A stretch of DNA of 64,000 nucleotides from Macquaria australasica (Eukaryota; Chordata; Actinopteri; Centrarchiformes; Percichthyidae), in NCBI GenBank assembly GCA_005408345.1, contig SEMN01000539.1, forward strand, positions 124,001 through 188,000, given 5' to 3'. A program made the position numbers and the translations under genes. The notes below the pieces were generated by a model. It did not search any database, was not told where the DNA came from, and saw only the letters and a program-made list of their open reading frames with translations. This document shows, in pieces, positions 37,741 to 50,180 of this stretch (positions are counted from its first letter, which is position 1; each line of letters begins with the position of its first letter).

Positions 37741-38060
37741 AACTACAGAAGAATATTTTTGCGAGTGGAGAAAGCAAGCAGATAGAGAAAGAAAGCAAGA
37801 ATTTAAAAAGAGAGAGCGGTTGGTTTACTGATTGGCAGAACCTCAAGAAAGTAAAAGTGGTTTTAGGAAAACTTTTAAAGCTGCTGGGAAAAAGGAATGG
37901 AAGAGAAAAGAGTGGTAAAAAGAAATCAGTGGAAACAGTGCAGTGGTGAGAAAGTTACAATTTTAGTGGAGTGAAATGTTCTAATCTTTTCTCTCCTGAG
38001 GGCGTTTTTGGAAGCCTCTCTCATCAGTATGGGCAGGACTCAGTTGTCCCTCTATCCCTC
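37741..38060. other. purine-rich noncoding stretch
   Basis: A-rich and G-rich on the + strand. The Lys/Glu-rich 93-codon frame at 37668-37949 is a by-product of this composition. No gene. Confidence 0.5.
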
Positions 38061-38082
38061 CCTCCCTCCTTCGTTTTCCCTC

Positions 38083-38239
38083 TGCTTTAGTTCCCTGCAG
38101 TAGAGCGTAACTGGAGCCACGCGATGACTACAGGTTGAGAAGTGAGTGAGAGAAAGAAAGGGAGACAGAAATAAAGGAGAGGAGAGACGGACACACACCT
38201 CACACATTGGAGTTTGGAGACGCTGTGCAGCCCACAAAG
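38083..38239 (+). other. possible 5' UTR-type exon, weak
   Basis: A pyrimidine-rich tract ending tccctctgctttag lies before this segment, and the donor-like gtgaggtg follows 'cagcccacaaag' at 38239. The segment has a few CpG, is purine-rich and has no long open frame, so it could only be noncoding or an untranslated exon. The splice signals may be fortuitous. Confidence 0.15.
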
Positions 38240-39858
<1,619 letters not shown>

Positions 39859-42800
39859 ATGACAGATTGAGCAGCACCAGCAAGACTATAAACCTTGCTT
39901 TTTTTGGTTGCAATCACCAGGACATAAATAAGAAGTTCTGTGTACACGCATGAAACTTTGTGTGTTTCAGACTGCAGAGGACGTCACATTACAGATTCTG
40001 ATGTCTGTTTTTCATTTTTGGATTGCCAAGCTACTCTCAAGAACCCATACAAACAGCCTATCATAAGCTTTTATACCCTGTGCAAGGCCAACACCATTCA
40101 GACTTACTTGATAAGAGTGACGGTGGCAGCACAATTACAACATCACGGGGAAAAAAATTATAACAAATTGCCAGATTTGTCCATCAGTCAGCATCAGAAT
40201 CATGTGTCCGTGATCAAGGGACTATCCAGGTATTCCCTTGAAACTTTTATAGGTGAACTGATTGATTTATGAGATTGGAGGCGGCGGTGAGGTCAGGAAT
40301 CCAGGTGTACAACGTTGCGAGCTGAAGGTGCCAGATGCAGATTCCACTGAGAACAATAGAATGGACGTGGGATGTTTTACATAAAGTTAGTGCGCACTGG
40401 AAACGTTGGCTGAGAGAAACAGAAAGCCAAAGGTGTCATTGATAGCCAAGGGAACAAAACCTGAGGCCATTAGCGAAAGGAGTGGGAAAGATGGAAAGAG
40501 AAGGGTGTGACAAAAGAGGGAGACGGCAAAGAAGTGAGAGAGAGTCCCTGTCCAGCTGTAAGACAGCAATGTTGGCCTGGCACATAGAGCTTTTCAATGG
40601 CCCAGTAAATGCTGCTGGAATGAAAACCATATCAGCGCTGCAGACTTTTTACCTCACGTTACCTCTCCCCTGCCTTCTCCTGTCCCTCTATCCCATACTG
40701 CCTCCTCCCTCCTCCCTGCCTTAGGGCCTCTCTGGGTCTGTTCTGGCAATGGTATGGTTTTCATTAGTCAATTACAACCTCTGAAGCTTTTCTGAAACAC
40801 TCTTCTTTCCTATTTTTGCTCCTTTTTTTCTCTCTGAGGTCTCCTTTCACTCTGCTCGGTACCACCTTCCTCTCAGATTTTTTTTCCCTCTCTCTGAATT
40901 TCACTGAATATCAAAGCTCAACCAATGACTCATCACAGTATGTTATGATCTCAGTGTTCCCTTCTATATTCTAGCAGTCTCTATGACAACCTTTTGTCAA
41001 ACTGCCAATTTTAATTTGATGTGTTTTTAATTTGAAAGGTAAGTCAATTTCAGAAAATATTTTCCAAGTATAGCACAAGCTGGCCTCTTGCATTTGTATG
41101 TGCATGTAGAGATGTATGCACAGAGCAAGATACACAGTGCATTCTCACATGTAGGAAAAGCCAACACATGCAAGCCCTCACTTGATGCCCTGCATTTATC
41201 AATGCATGCAACAATAGGACACCTCAATATGCCTTCAGGGATTAAAGTTGTCCCACTGTAACACTCAAAACATTTCGAAAGACACATTGAGGGTGTTTCT
41301 TAAAGATTCCTGTAGGATTCTCTCAGTGCTGTCAAAGTGCGGTTATCAGACCACGTCCATGGGTTCATTTAAATAAGTCAAAGTGTAAATATCTGCCCCA
41401 TGGCATGGGAACAAACCAAGACAAAAATCAGCAAATTCTAGGCTTGCAAGTACTTGCTGATTAGTTTCTCGCTACCAGTTATTATAATATCTGAAGATTG
41501 CCAGGTGCCATTTGCAGGTAGGCACTGGCCTGTTACAATGTCAATGATTTAATTCACAGTAATAAATTACTGTGAAATATTAGCAGCCAAAAGCAGGGAA
41601 ATATTACATGAATTAATTTTTCACTGCTAATAGCTCAGACGTAACACCCTATGTGTGTATAGCTGTATAAAAACATTGGCCCACAATAACAGCCAGAGTG
41701 TGTGGTGGAGCTGGGGTTTATAGGATAAACAGCTGTAGGCAGTCTAGCTCATTGGGTGTATAGCACGGGGCACGGGGTGTCAAGTTGTGTGTTTGCTGTG
41801 GCGTCGTACTCTCTGGCTGAGATGATGGAAGACACTCAGCCATTGGACGTTAGTTCCTGTTTTCCTCACTGACAGACATCAGAGCATCAGACTCTGGTAG
41901 ACCAAATAAGTGCTAATCTAGTAGGAAATATTGCAGGAAATAAAAAACAAATGGCATCAGAGCCCGCAGACATAGCTGGAGTGCTGCCGAATTATCTCAA
42001 AACACCACAAAGTTTCACATAGACCTCACTAAGCATTTCCTCCCAGATAAGTGTTTCCTCTGCTCAAAATATCTGAAGCCATTTACTTTGCTCAGGTTCT
42101 GGCTGCCTAAATCCATTCAACAAGCAATTTATATCAACGGTTAATACCCTCATTTTGTATTTGCTGTTGATGACAACCTCAGCTTTAATCAGTTAACATT
42201 TTGTTGTGGATGGGCTATAGTTTACTAATGTGTATGAAGAATTTTGATGTTTCGACCTGACCTCAGTTTCTGTGCGTTTCCTCTCATGAGCTCTTACTCA
42301 GCTTGTCATAAATCTCCCCCAGTAATCTTTGTTTGGAGTTGTTTAATGTCTCATTGCTTTGGTTTAGAGTATAGATCACTGGTAGTACTGTAGAAGGGAT
42401 ACTCAGTTTCGTTCTGTCCTTTTATGTTCTGGCTACTTAACATGGCGAGGAACGATTTAAAACCGCTGAGTAACAGTTGAGTTACGAGTGAAAAAAGTTA
42501 ATCCTCTGAAAAGGAAAATGCCTCTCTAATGTCAGGGTTGGTTTTATGTGTTCTGCCCATGTCCATGTGAGTTCAAAGCATAAATAATAATTTAATGTTT
42601 ATCATTTCACGAGCTCATATTTTTAATGATGATATAGAGCAATTGATTATTTTATTTTTTTAGCAAATGGATACAGCAATATGATGTGTAAGTAATTTAT
42701 ACTGTGTATATAAATATAATAAATGTTGTATGTTTTGAAACCATTACAGATCAGAGGTTTTCAAAGTGGGTGACAGGCCTCCCCAGGGGGGCTCCAAACT

Positions 42801-43253
42801 GTTTCAGGGGAGGCTCAGTGAATGAAAGTGAAAAAATATTACATTAGTAACCTAATAGAATAGAATAGCCTCAATGTGAGAAACAGTAGTTTTGGGGAAT
42901 TTTACAGTTTTTCCCAGAGTCAGAAACTAATAAATGCCTTAGGACAGGACATTTCTTTATGTATTGTAGTCTGAAGTTATGTCAGACAGCAATATTATGC
43001 TATCTTGGCTCAATTGTTGAGTGTCTGTGGGATCAAATAATTTAATTATGATCCCATAGGCATGTAACATGTGACCCATCTCATCACTTTCTCTGAGACC
43101 TTAGCAGAGAACCAGGGCGTAGGTTTCCTTCCGTGTGTGTATGAGTGCATGTGTAAATGTGTGGGTGTGTGCATGTGTTTGTCACAACAGTAAAAGTCCT
43201 TAACTCCTTGTGGTCGCAGCTCTGTGGTCTCACGGACTAGATGAACTGAAACG

Positions 43254-43254
<1 letters not shown>
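39859..43254. other. unique noncoding stretch
   Basis: No gene supported; the 110-codon frame at 39940-40272 lacks domains. Segments 41470-41650 and 41815-42200 are high-complexity and TAAT-rich, suggestive of regulatory DNA. The segment at about 42745-42920 (gaggttttcaaagtgggtg, ccaggggggctcc) may be an old dispersed repeat. Confidence 0.45.
41553..41576. other. 24-bp near-perfect palindrome
   Basis: TTCACAGTAAT (41553-41563) and ATTACTGTGAA (41566-41576) are exact reverse complements separated by only AA. It could be a dimeric protein-binding site or a small cruciform. Confidence 0.85.

Positions 43255-43325
<71 letters not shown>
43255..43325. repeat. (CA)35 microsatellite
   Basis: About 35 uninterrupted CA units. 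Confidence 0.95.
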
Positions 43326-43327
<2 letters not shown>

Positions 43328-44447
43328 CTCAGAACACCTCGAGGTGACTCCTCATGGCAAGGGGCCCAGTGTGTCACTTAACCACACAGCTGTACATTCC
43401 CAGACTCTGAGAGTGGGGTTAGATTAGCAAAGTGGAACACTTGCATCTGTAGGCGATGGATGTGTGTTTGTCTGATTGCATCTGTGTGTTTATCTGTGTC
43501 TCCACATAAACAAGGTCTGTGAGACTCATGCCAGCCCAAGGTGTGTGGGAGGGAACACTCAGCACTAGCTGCATTTTTGTTAGGTTATGTGAATGTTCTC
43601 CAGTGAGCTCCCATAGATCAGCATTTTATGGCTGCGTAAATGGCTCTGTGTGCCACATGCCCATTTTAGCTTGTATATAATTGGATGTCTTTACACTGAA
43701 TGGCCTCTTTGATTGTCAGTAAATTATGTATGGCTCAATGCTATCTTAGTGGCCACAGAATAGAATTTTGTTTCATTTTTAATTCTTTTACTGTAACTAT
43801 TGACACTATGGATAGTTTGCTTGCTTGCTGTTTTGTAAAAACACACTTTTTTGAAGTAGTTTTCAGCTCTGTACAGTGTTGGAGCAGTTTCATGACTCCT
43901 CTACTGTATGATATGCATGTGTGCCAGATTTGTGGGCTTTGGCATCTGATGTGAAAGCTAAATCGGAGTCAGCAGCCTCACTTTTATTCTTCAGGACCAT
44001 CCTGTCTGATGTGAGGGTTTTGATAAAAGAGCGAAACAGATGGAGAGTGTCATCACAGGCTGATGACACTCTCTGCGTCACTGCTTGGTATCAATTTGTC
44101 CCATAAAGTGCATGTCAAACATGGTCGGCAGTAGCTGCGTAGAGGCTGTAGATTTAGAAATTATACCGCAGTTGCTTCCAGTGGCATTATGATTGAGGCT
44201 GACAGGCATTCTAATGAGAGCCAATATCACCCACAGCTTCAGGCAGAGCTTCTGAGTGTGGAGGAGGGCCATGGTGCAACACAAAAGTAGTAGTATACTT
44301 TATGCTATGTTATATATACTCTATATTATATATGCTATATTAAATATAGCAGTACATTCCACCATATTTTGGTGAAGCAATGAGTGCTTGGAACATACTG
44401 TGTGTTAAGTATCTGTGTGTGAAGACAGAGTCTTAAGGCCACTGAAG

Positions 44448-44450
<3 letters not shown>
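43326..44450. other. noncoding stretch with a hairpin
   Basis: No gene. Contains the perfect hairpin at 44043-44073 within a non-repetitive patch (about 43900-44280), then an AT-rich run of TATATA/CTATATT words (44300-44350). Confidence 0.5.
44043..44073. other. perfect 13-bp hairpin, 5-base loop
   Basis: GAGAGTGTCATCA (44043-44055), loop CAGGC, then TGATGACACTCTC (44061-44073), an exact reverse complement. The stem is short for a microRNA precursor, and flanking sequence beyond one or two G-T pairs does not extend it. Confidence 0.88.

Positions 44451-44530
<80 letters not shown>
44451..44530. repeat. (GT)40 microsatellite
   Basis: Forty uninterrupted GT units. Confidence 0.95.
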
Positions 44531-44531
<1 letters not shown>

Positions 44532-45400
44532 GTTTTAGCTTAGATAGTGTTGAGTGTCAATTAAAGTGGTGTTGAATGGATAGTTTGGAGGGTGGTGAGA
44601 GTGGGCGTATTGGGGATGAGGCTGGTGTTGATAACCCAGTGAGCAATTGCAAGTCCCCAATAACTGCTGATAACTGCAACTGACCATGAAAGTGTTGAAT
44701 TCAAGTTTGAAGCATTGAAGTGACAGAGAGCAAATCGTGGCAGATGCAACAGAAGAAAAGAACAACAGATAGGGACGGGTTGGGGGGACTGAGTAAGCAG
44801 TGAGGTGCCGAGGGAGGAAAGAGGAGCAGGATGCCACCATCTGTTAGCCACATGCACACCCCACAGCAGTCACATAAATCTCAGCCGAGCTCAGCAATGC
44901 AAGGCTGCATTCTGCCAGGCTAAACGTGCACTGGCTAGCTACCTCAACAGAAATGTGCAGCTCATGTGACGTACAGATCATGCATTCAGCACATATACTG
45001 TAGCAATAGGGGTTAAGATGAAATACAATGGCTAGACCAGGACACTGGATTGATCTGGGAGAAGTGTGAGAAAGTGTATTGGGAACCATTTCTCCTGTGG
45101 GGAATAGTGATAATGACGGAGTTGCTGTAAATGTAATTATCAACTTGCCAGCGTGTAGAGAATTAAGTAAGACTTGGTAGAACAGTTACACAATCGTTTT
45201 AAATGTGCTACTGTCACAGAAGATTCATGAATTATAGCTCCTAACTATTGGCTAGAAATCTGTAGGAAAAATACTGCAGCTAGGCAATGGTTGATTTAAA
45301 AGTTGTTTATAAAGGCAAAGTTCTTCTGTTCTTCTGGTGTGGTCCCTTGGCCTTCCACTGTGCTAGGAACAGTGGATGTGCAAATACACAGGGCGTGCGT

Positions 45401-45441
<41 letters not shown>

Positions 45442-46492
45442 AACAGGTCACCAAGGTTAAAGTAAAGCTGAAGCATGGGAATGTGTGGATGAGTTGGGTG
45501 TTCCTGTGCTGTACAGAGCTTGCAGTGTCAATTCTTCCCACCAGCCTCGATTTTTGACAGCTGCTATGCTATAATGCTGATGTTTGTGCCAGCTTCCATG
45601 TCAATGTCACATCTCGTGCTTTTGCCCTCCTACTGTCAATTGTAATACCCCATACATTACATATGCATCATTTCAACACCTGCAAAACCCAGACAGTGTG
45701 CTGTGTCAGCGCATGATATTGAAGGGAATAAAATAAGCACCTGACTGCTGATATTTCAGCCACAGGTGAAATAGCTGTGAAATAGGTATTTTTAAGATGT
45801 TTTCCTGGGAAAGTGATGTAACAGTTTTCATCTCTTTATTGGTGACTGTGACTGTTGCATTTTGTAGATAATCAATGGACTGCACATTAAAATTAATATA
45901 TTAGCAGTAGTTTATTCTACAGTTGTCCATTTCATTTCAAATGAGTAGTTCTAAAATTACACACAAGAAATGCACAGACTTGAGGTAGTCCTCTGCACAT
46001 CTGATAAACATTCAAAGACATTCTCTTCCCCTCCTCCATAAAACTAGCCAAATGGTGGTGTAAAACCAGTAGTTTTCCACATTAGTTTGCACTTTGTCAA
46101 TAACTATGAAATGTCCTTGTCATGTCACCTTATATTACAAATTACAGTGTTGTGGAAATAGTTATTTGAGGGGCAGAAGGTTATCAGCTTTTGGTTGTAA
46201 TGTAGGCATTTTATTCTGTGAAATGTCTTGCATGTGTGAAGCTTGTCTCCATGTTAGACCTTTTGTACCCACTTAAAATCATCTAAGATCTATAGAATGT
46301 GAAAGAAACGTGGTCTTAAAAAAACAACATTTTTTCCATCTTTTGGATACAGACACATATTTTTGGGTATTTTTGGTCTGATTTCATGGAACTTTAGATC
46401 GATTGAAATCATTGCTGGTGAAGAAATGATATAATAACATAGCGGCCAGAGATGAGTCACCACTAATTTTACGTTCCCTTTCAAACCCGCTG
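44531..46492. other. unique noncoding stretch
   Basis: Apart from a (CA)20 run at 45402-45441 nothing is recognised. The two overlapping minus-strand frames near 44.5-44.9 kb are in different registers over the same DNA and neither has a domain. Confidence 0.5.
45402..45441. repeat. (CA)20 microsatellite
   Basis: Twenty uninterrupted CA units. Confidence 0.95.
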
Positions 46493-46537
46493 TTCAATTG
46501 TACCGTTCACCCGCAGGGCTTGAACGGTACAATTGAA
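46493..46537. other. perfect 17-bp hairpin, 11-base loop
   Basis: TTCAATTGTACCGTTCA (46493-46509) and TGAACGGTACAATTGAA (46521-46537) are exact reverse complements around the loop cccgcagggct. This is the longest perfect short hairpin in the window. It may be the core of an unrecognised mobile element. Confidence 0.9.
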
Positions 46538-47006
46538 AGCCCAACCAATTAGAAAGCCCAGTCATGACATCACAGTCATGCAGTGTGGCAGATGGATGGG
46601 GAAGAACGTTCCAGAAAAAACACCAGAAACACTGCAGCAGAAGCAGGAGTTAAACTCTTGTTTCATTAGTTGCCCAGCAATGATCAGCAGATTTGGTTAG
46701 AGGGTGGCATCCAGCCAGAGGTCTGGCTTACGAGGCAGGAACACAGTGACACTCTACGGTTACTTTAGGATAAGGAAACCATAAAATAATTACAGCCCTG
46801 CAGAGTGCCATTGCTGTACGTCCATCATCAGTCCTTCATCAGCATGCTTGTGCTATGAGCCTACAAGAAACACAGCCAAAGTGGCTGCTTGCCTTATTTT
46901 CTGTATATGAAGTAAATGAACGTCCTTCAGAATATAATTGAAGACTATGGGGAACACTGCACAGGGACTATGGATCTGAGGTATTGTTCCAGAAACTATT
47001 GGGAGA

Positions 47007-47549
47007 CAGCTGATTAATCTCCAATTTTCCAAATACATCAACAAAATGGCCAGCTGATGAAAGCTTCGGCATGTGAGGTTCCTATTTTTCCAGCTGGCTT
47101 TGCTCCAACAACAAAGCCAGCCAGCTGCCCAGTTGTCAATTAATCTGTGGTTTTAGCTTCTTCCTGCTAACTTAAATCTGGTTTGCCGTTATCAGAGCAC
47201 GTATCAGAAATACTGTAACAAGATGCTTCTCTCTGAATGCTTTACAGATTTATAGCGATGCGTATCATCAGGATGGGCTGATTATGCAGCCAGTCACATG
47301 TTCACTCAGCAGCTGCAGGACAGTGACAGCTGTGACTTCCTGAATCCCAACTACTGAAACTGTTGCCAAGCCAGACTAATCACAGCTGGAGCACTCTCAT
47401 TCCGATATGGTATGACATGATGCAGCTTACATTAAGTTCTTGAGAATTCCAGCAACATTTTATGATCAGGGGTGTTATCTTGAAAACAGCTGAAAAAGAA
47501 AAGTGCTTGAAGTTATATGGAGCATCTTTAAACATGTACTGCACAGCTG
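47007..47549. promoter_or_regulatory. cluster of nine CAGCTG E-boxes; candidate enhancer
   Basis: CAGCTG occurs at 47007, 47051, 47091, 47122, 47310, 47327, 47383, 47487 and 47544. The expected number of this palindromic hexamer is about one per 4 kb of random sequence. CAGCTG is bound by bHLH factors such as MyoD/myogenin, Ascl1 and E-proteins (family knowledge). The block is non-repetitive. It also contains the inverted repeat GCTGGCTTTG/CAAAGCCAGC (47093-47102 and 47112-47121), which overlaps one E-box. It lies 0.5-1 kb upstream of the 48.1 kb exon candidate. The cluster is seen; enhancer function is inferred. Confidence 0.45.
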
Positions 47550-47941
47550 GCTGAATCTGTTCCAGGTATTTTAGGATTCAGAGTGCCTGCCTAGTAGCAA
47601 CAGAAGGCTACTTAGGGGTTTATTTAAGTTATTCAACATCACTTGGTGACATAAAAATGATGAATGGATGACCAATGATGAGTGTGTAAATCTATCCACT
47701 CTGTGCATAACATGAAACTAACCACAAAGGGAGTGAAGAGAAGAGCACAAAGCACACATTTCCCCCCACCTTATCAAATAAACAGTGCAATTAGATCATT
47801 AAGCATTTTAGGAAGTGATCAGAAGTGTCATACTGCTACTGGCTATCCCATGTGTCTGCCTCACAAAGCATAAAACTTGTTCATCTTCCCTCTCTCTATG
47901 TCTCTCTTTTTCTCTCTTCTACTTCTTCCTTTCATCCTCAG

Positions 47942-47959
47942 CCAGACGTTTTTGGACAT
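47942..47959 (+). CDS. candidate 18-bp microexon (unidentified)
   Basis: An extended polypyrimidine tract (about 47884-47939) ending in tttcatcctcag lies before an 18-bp segment followed at once by the donor GTAAGA (47960). Eighteen bases are in frame with the 69-bp candidate 139 bp downstream. In phase 0 it would encode PDVFGH. A purine-rich, enhancer-like stretch follows the donor. Neural microexons of 3-27 bp are well known in vertebrates, but such short matches also arise by chance. I recognise no protein. Confidence 0.15.
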
Positions 47960-48098
47960 GTAAGATGTAAAAAAAAAATGCAGGAAGGAGAAGAAGAAAG
48001 AAAGGACAGTTCTGAAGGAATATGGCTCGTATTAATCTGAAAATATTGCTTTACCTCATCTGAACTAAATTACTGGTCTGAACTCGCTGTCCTCACAG

Positions 48099-48167
48099 AG
48101 CAGGCAGAGCGCCACCGGCAGCACAGATGGGCAAGGAGTGGTCGGCAGATCTGTCACCGTGACCACG
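48099..48167 (+). CDS. candidate 69-bp coding exon (unidentified gene)
   Basis: Bounded by an acceptor (gaactcgctgtcctcacag, ending 48098) and donor GTGAGC (48168-48173). Length 69 bp, a multiple of three, so it could be a phase-neutral cassette. In frame 1 it reads without stop for 23 codons, beginning SRQSATGSTDGQGVVG and ending SVTVTT. Frame 2 is closed by a TGA, and frame 3 is open. The segment has several CpG (gcgccaccgg, gtcggcag, caccgtgacc) amid AT-rich DNA, the usual look of a coding exon. The Ser/Thr/Gly-rich peptide resembles disordered regions of signalling or scaffold proteins, but I cannot name the gene. No neighbouring exon is secure except the possible microexon upstream. Confidence 0.4.
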
Positions 48168-48173
48168 GTGAGC

Positions 48174-50180
48174 ATATGAACCCCTGGTCTGTTGAGCTCT
48201 GTAGCTGTCCTTTTATACAGCGGATCAAAAGTGTTTCTTTGTTATTGTTGGGCTCAGATTTTATACTCAGAGGCAGCGTCTCTGGAGGAGAATCCAGAAG
48301 TTTTGAGACTCTCTCTCTTTTTTTATCCTGTTTCCTGCTATCTTCATGGCTTTGTGCACGTGACCCTCTAAACAAAACAAAGATGTGAAGATAGTAAGAG
48401 CTGATCTGTTATTGTAAAATATTGAGGATATCCTTTTACTTTATGACAGCATTTGAACAATTCTATGGATGATTTAAGGACACAGTCATACTAGTGCCTG
48501 GTTGTTGTGTGAGATCCAAGTGCACGTTGCTGAAGGCCATGAAATCTATAGTTAGATGAGTGGAGCTGGCTGGTGTGGCTTAAGCTTGCCAAGGCTTGTG
48601 GTTTCCACTGGTAAGGAGCAGAGGCAGACACATGTGACTGCAACCTCTCTCACTGCTACTCCGAGGAATTTAAAGGTGTGATTGCATGCGCTACGAGTAA
48701 ACACTGGCCCATCTGCTCTCTCTCACCCATAACTGAGCAGAACTGACACACAAAAATTAGACAGGAGCCTCAGAGAGACAAGAGATAGACATATGACTAT
48801 TACATAACATCAATGGCCAGTGGCACCGAGTCAAGCAGTTCTTGTTGCTATGATTGCTCATAACTCCAACTGTCAGTGATGCGGGGCAATCTGTTGTTAT
48901 TGGAATGGTTAATAACTCTGAAAAGTGTGCAAACAACGTGCTTGCATCAGGTGAAAGACTTCATTGCATCACTCTACTGTCCTCAGATATATAACAGTGC
49001 TTGACTCCAGAGATGCAGAGAGGCTTTCTGTCACCGTGTCGGTCGGTCAGGGAGAGAAGCGAAGGAGGTGTGTTTCTGTTCTTATATCAACTCCAGTTTT
49101 CACCTTTAAAAAATTTACAAGACAGAAGAAAGTGATTTATCTCCAACAGTGGTCTTTCATGAAAGAAATCATAAATTACCTTGCAGATGCCCCTGACAAC
49201 AATCTCTAACAGAAACCAGCAAGACTGTTGTGGTTGGTGAACAACAAGTGAACAGGCTCATGCTTCAGTCACAGTACCAACTACTAAACACATACAGCAC
49301 ATACCACACTGTACATCTGTAATTATGAATTATGGGCAACAAGATGACATAATAAAACAAATCGAACTGAACAATGGATTAAGAACTAATAATAAAGCCA
49401 ATCAATCAATCATAAAAGTAAGTAATAAAGATGACAAAAGAAGTATTATTAATATTTATTCTCATTATTTTATTATCTTAAGTGTTGGTATTAGTGTTTG
49501 CGTTAAACAAAAATAAATTCTTAAAATAAAAAAGGCTCAGCAAAGAAGGAATACCAGAATAGATATAACAAACTGCATTACTCCCGACCCCAGTCCAAGT
49601 CTCTTTATATTGAGTATGTGCATATATAAAGCTTGATCTGATATTAATATTTTTCTATATAATACAGCTGCACAGTGCATACATAGCCTAAAGTGTAGAC
49701 AGTTAGTCAAGCAATTTACATATGTTTGAGAGCTGAATAGCTCTGGATTATGACAAGATAGCCTGCATCACAGCTTTCCTTTGATGGTTTCCCATGTCTA
49801 TAATATTTAGTATAATGTCCATATGGTTTGTATAATACCTTTGCAGACAGGAGTCAGTGTTGATCTGTTGTGGCAGGAAGGTTTGGACAGGATTTGGACA
49901 GCATGATCAAAATATTTTCACCAACAGCAGTACTTAAGAGGCATGACGCTCTTGAGAAATGTCCCTGAGATAGACATAAAACTCTTTCTTTGTTTTAAAA
50001 CTCAAGACGTTAAGATGCGAAAAGACATTTTTGACAGTTGTTGGACCTGTAGAAATGGTTACACTAACCTAAGGATCAGGTATGGATTGGGTATTATATA
50101 GCCTATATGGATCAAGTGAAAAATGCCTTGACTGGTTTGGATGCTGATTCTGCAGACCAGATCAGGACATGCTCAGTATC
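48174..50180. other. noncoding stretch, very AT-rich in part
   Basis: No gene. About 49320-49560 is strongly A+T-rich with ATCA and AATAA words. No transposon recognised. Confidence 0.5.

Noticed and set aside
45981..45989. TGAGGTAGT, the start of a let-7-like sequence
   Set aside because: The following bases diverge from let-7 and no complementary arm for a precursor hairpin is present nearby.
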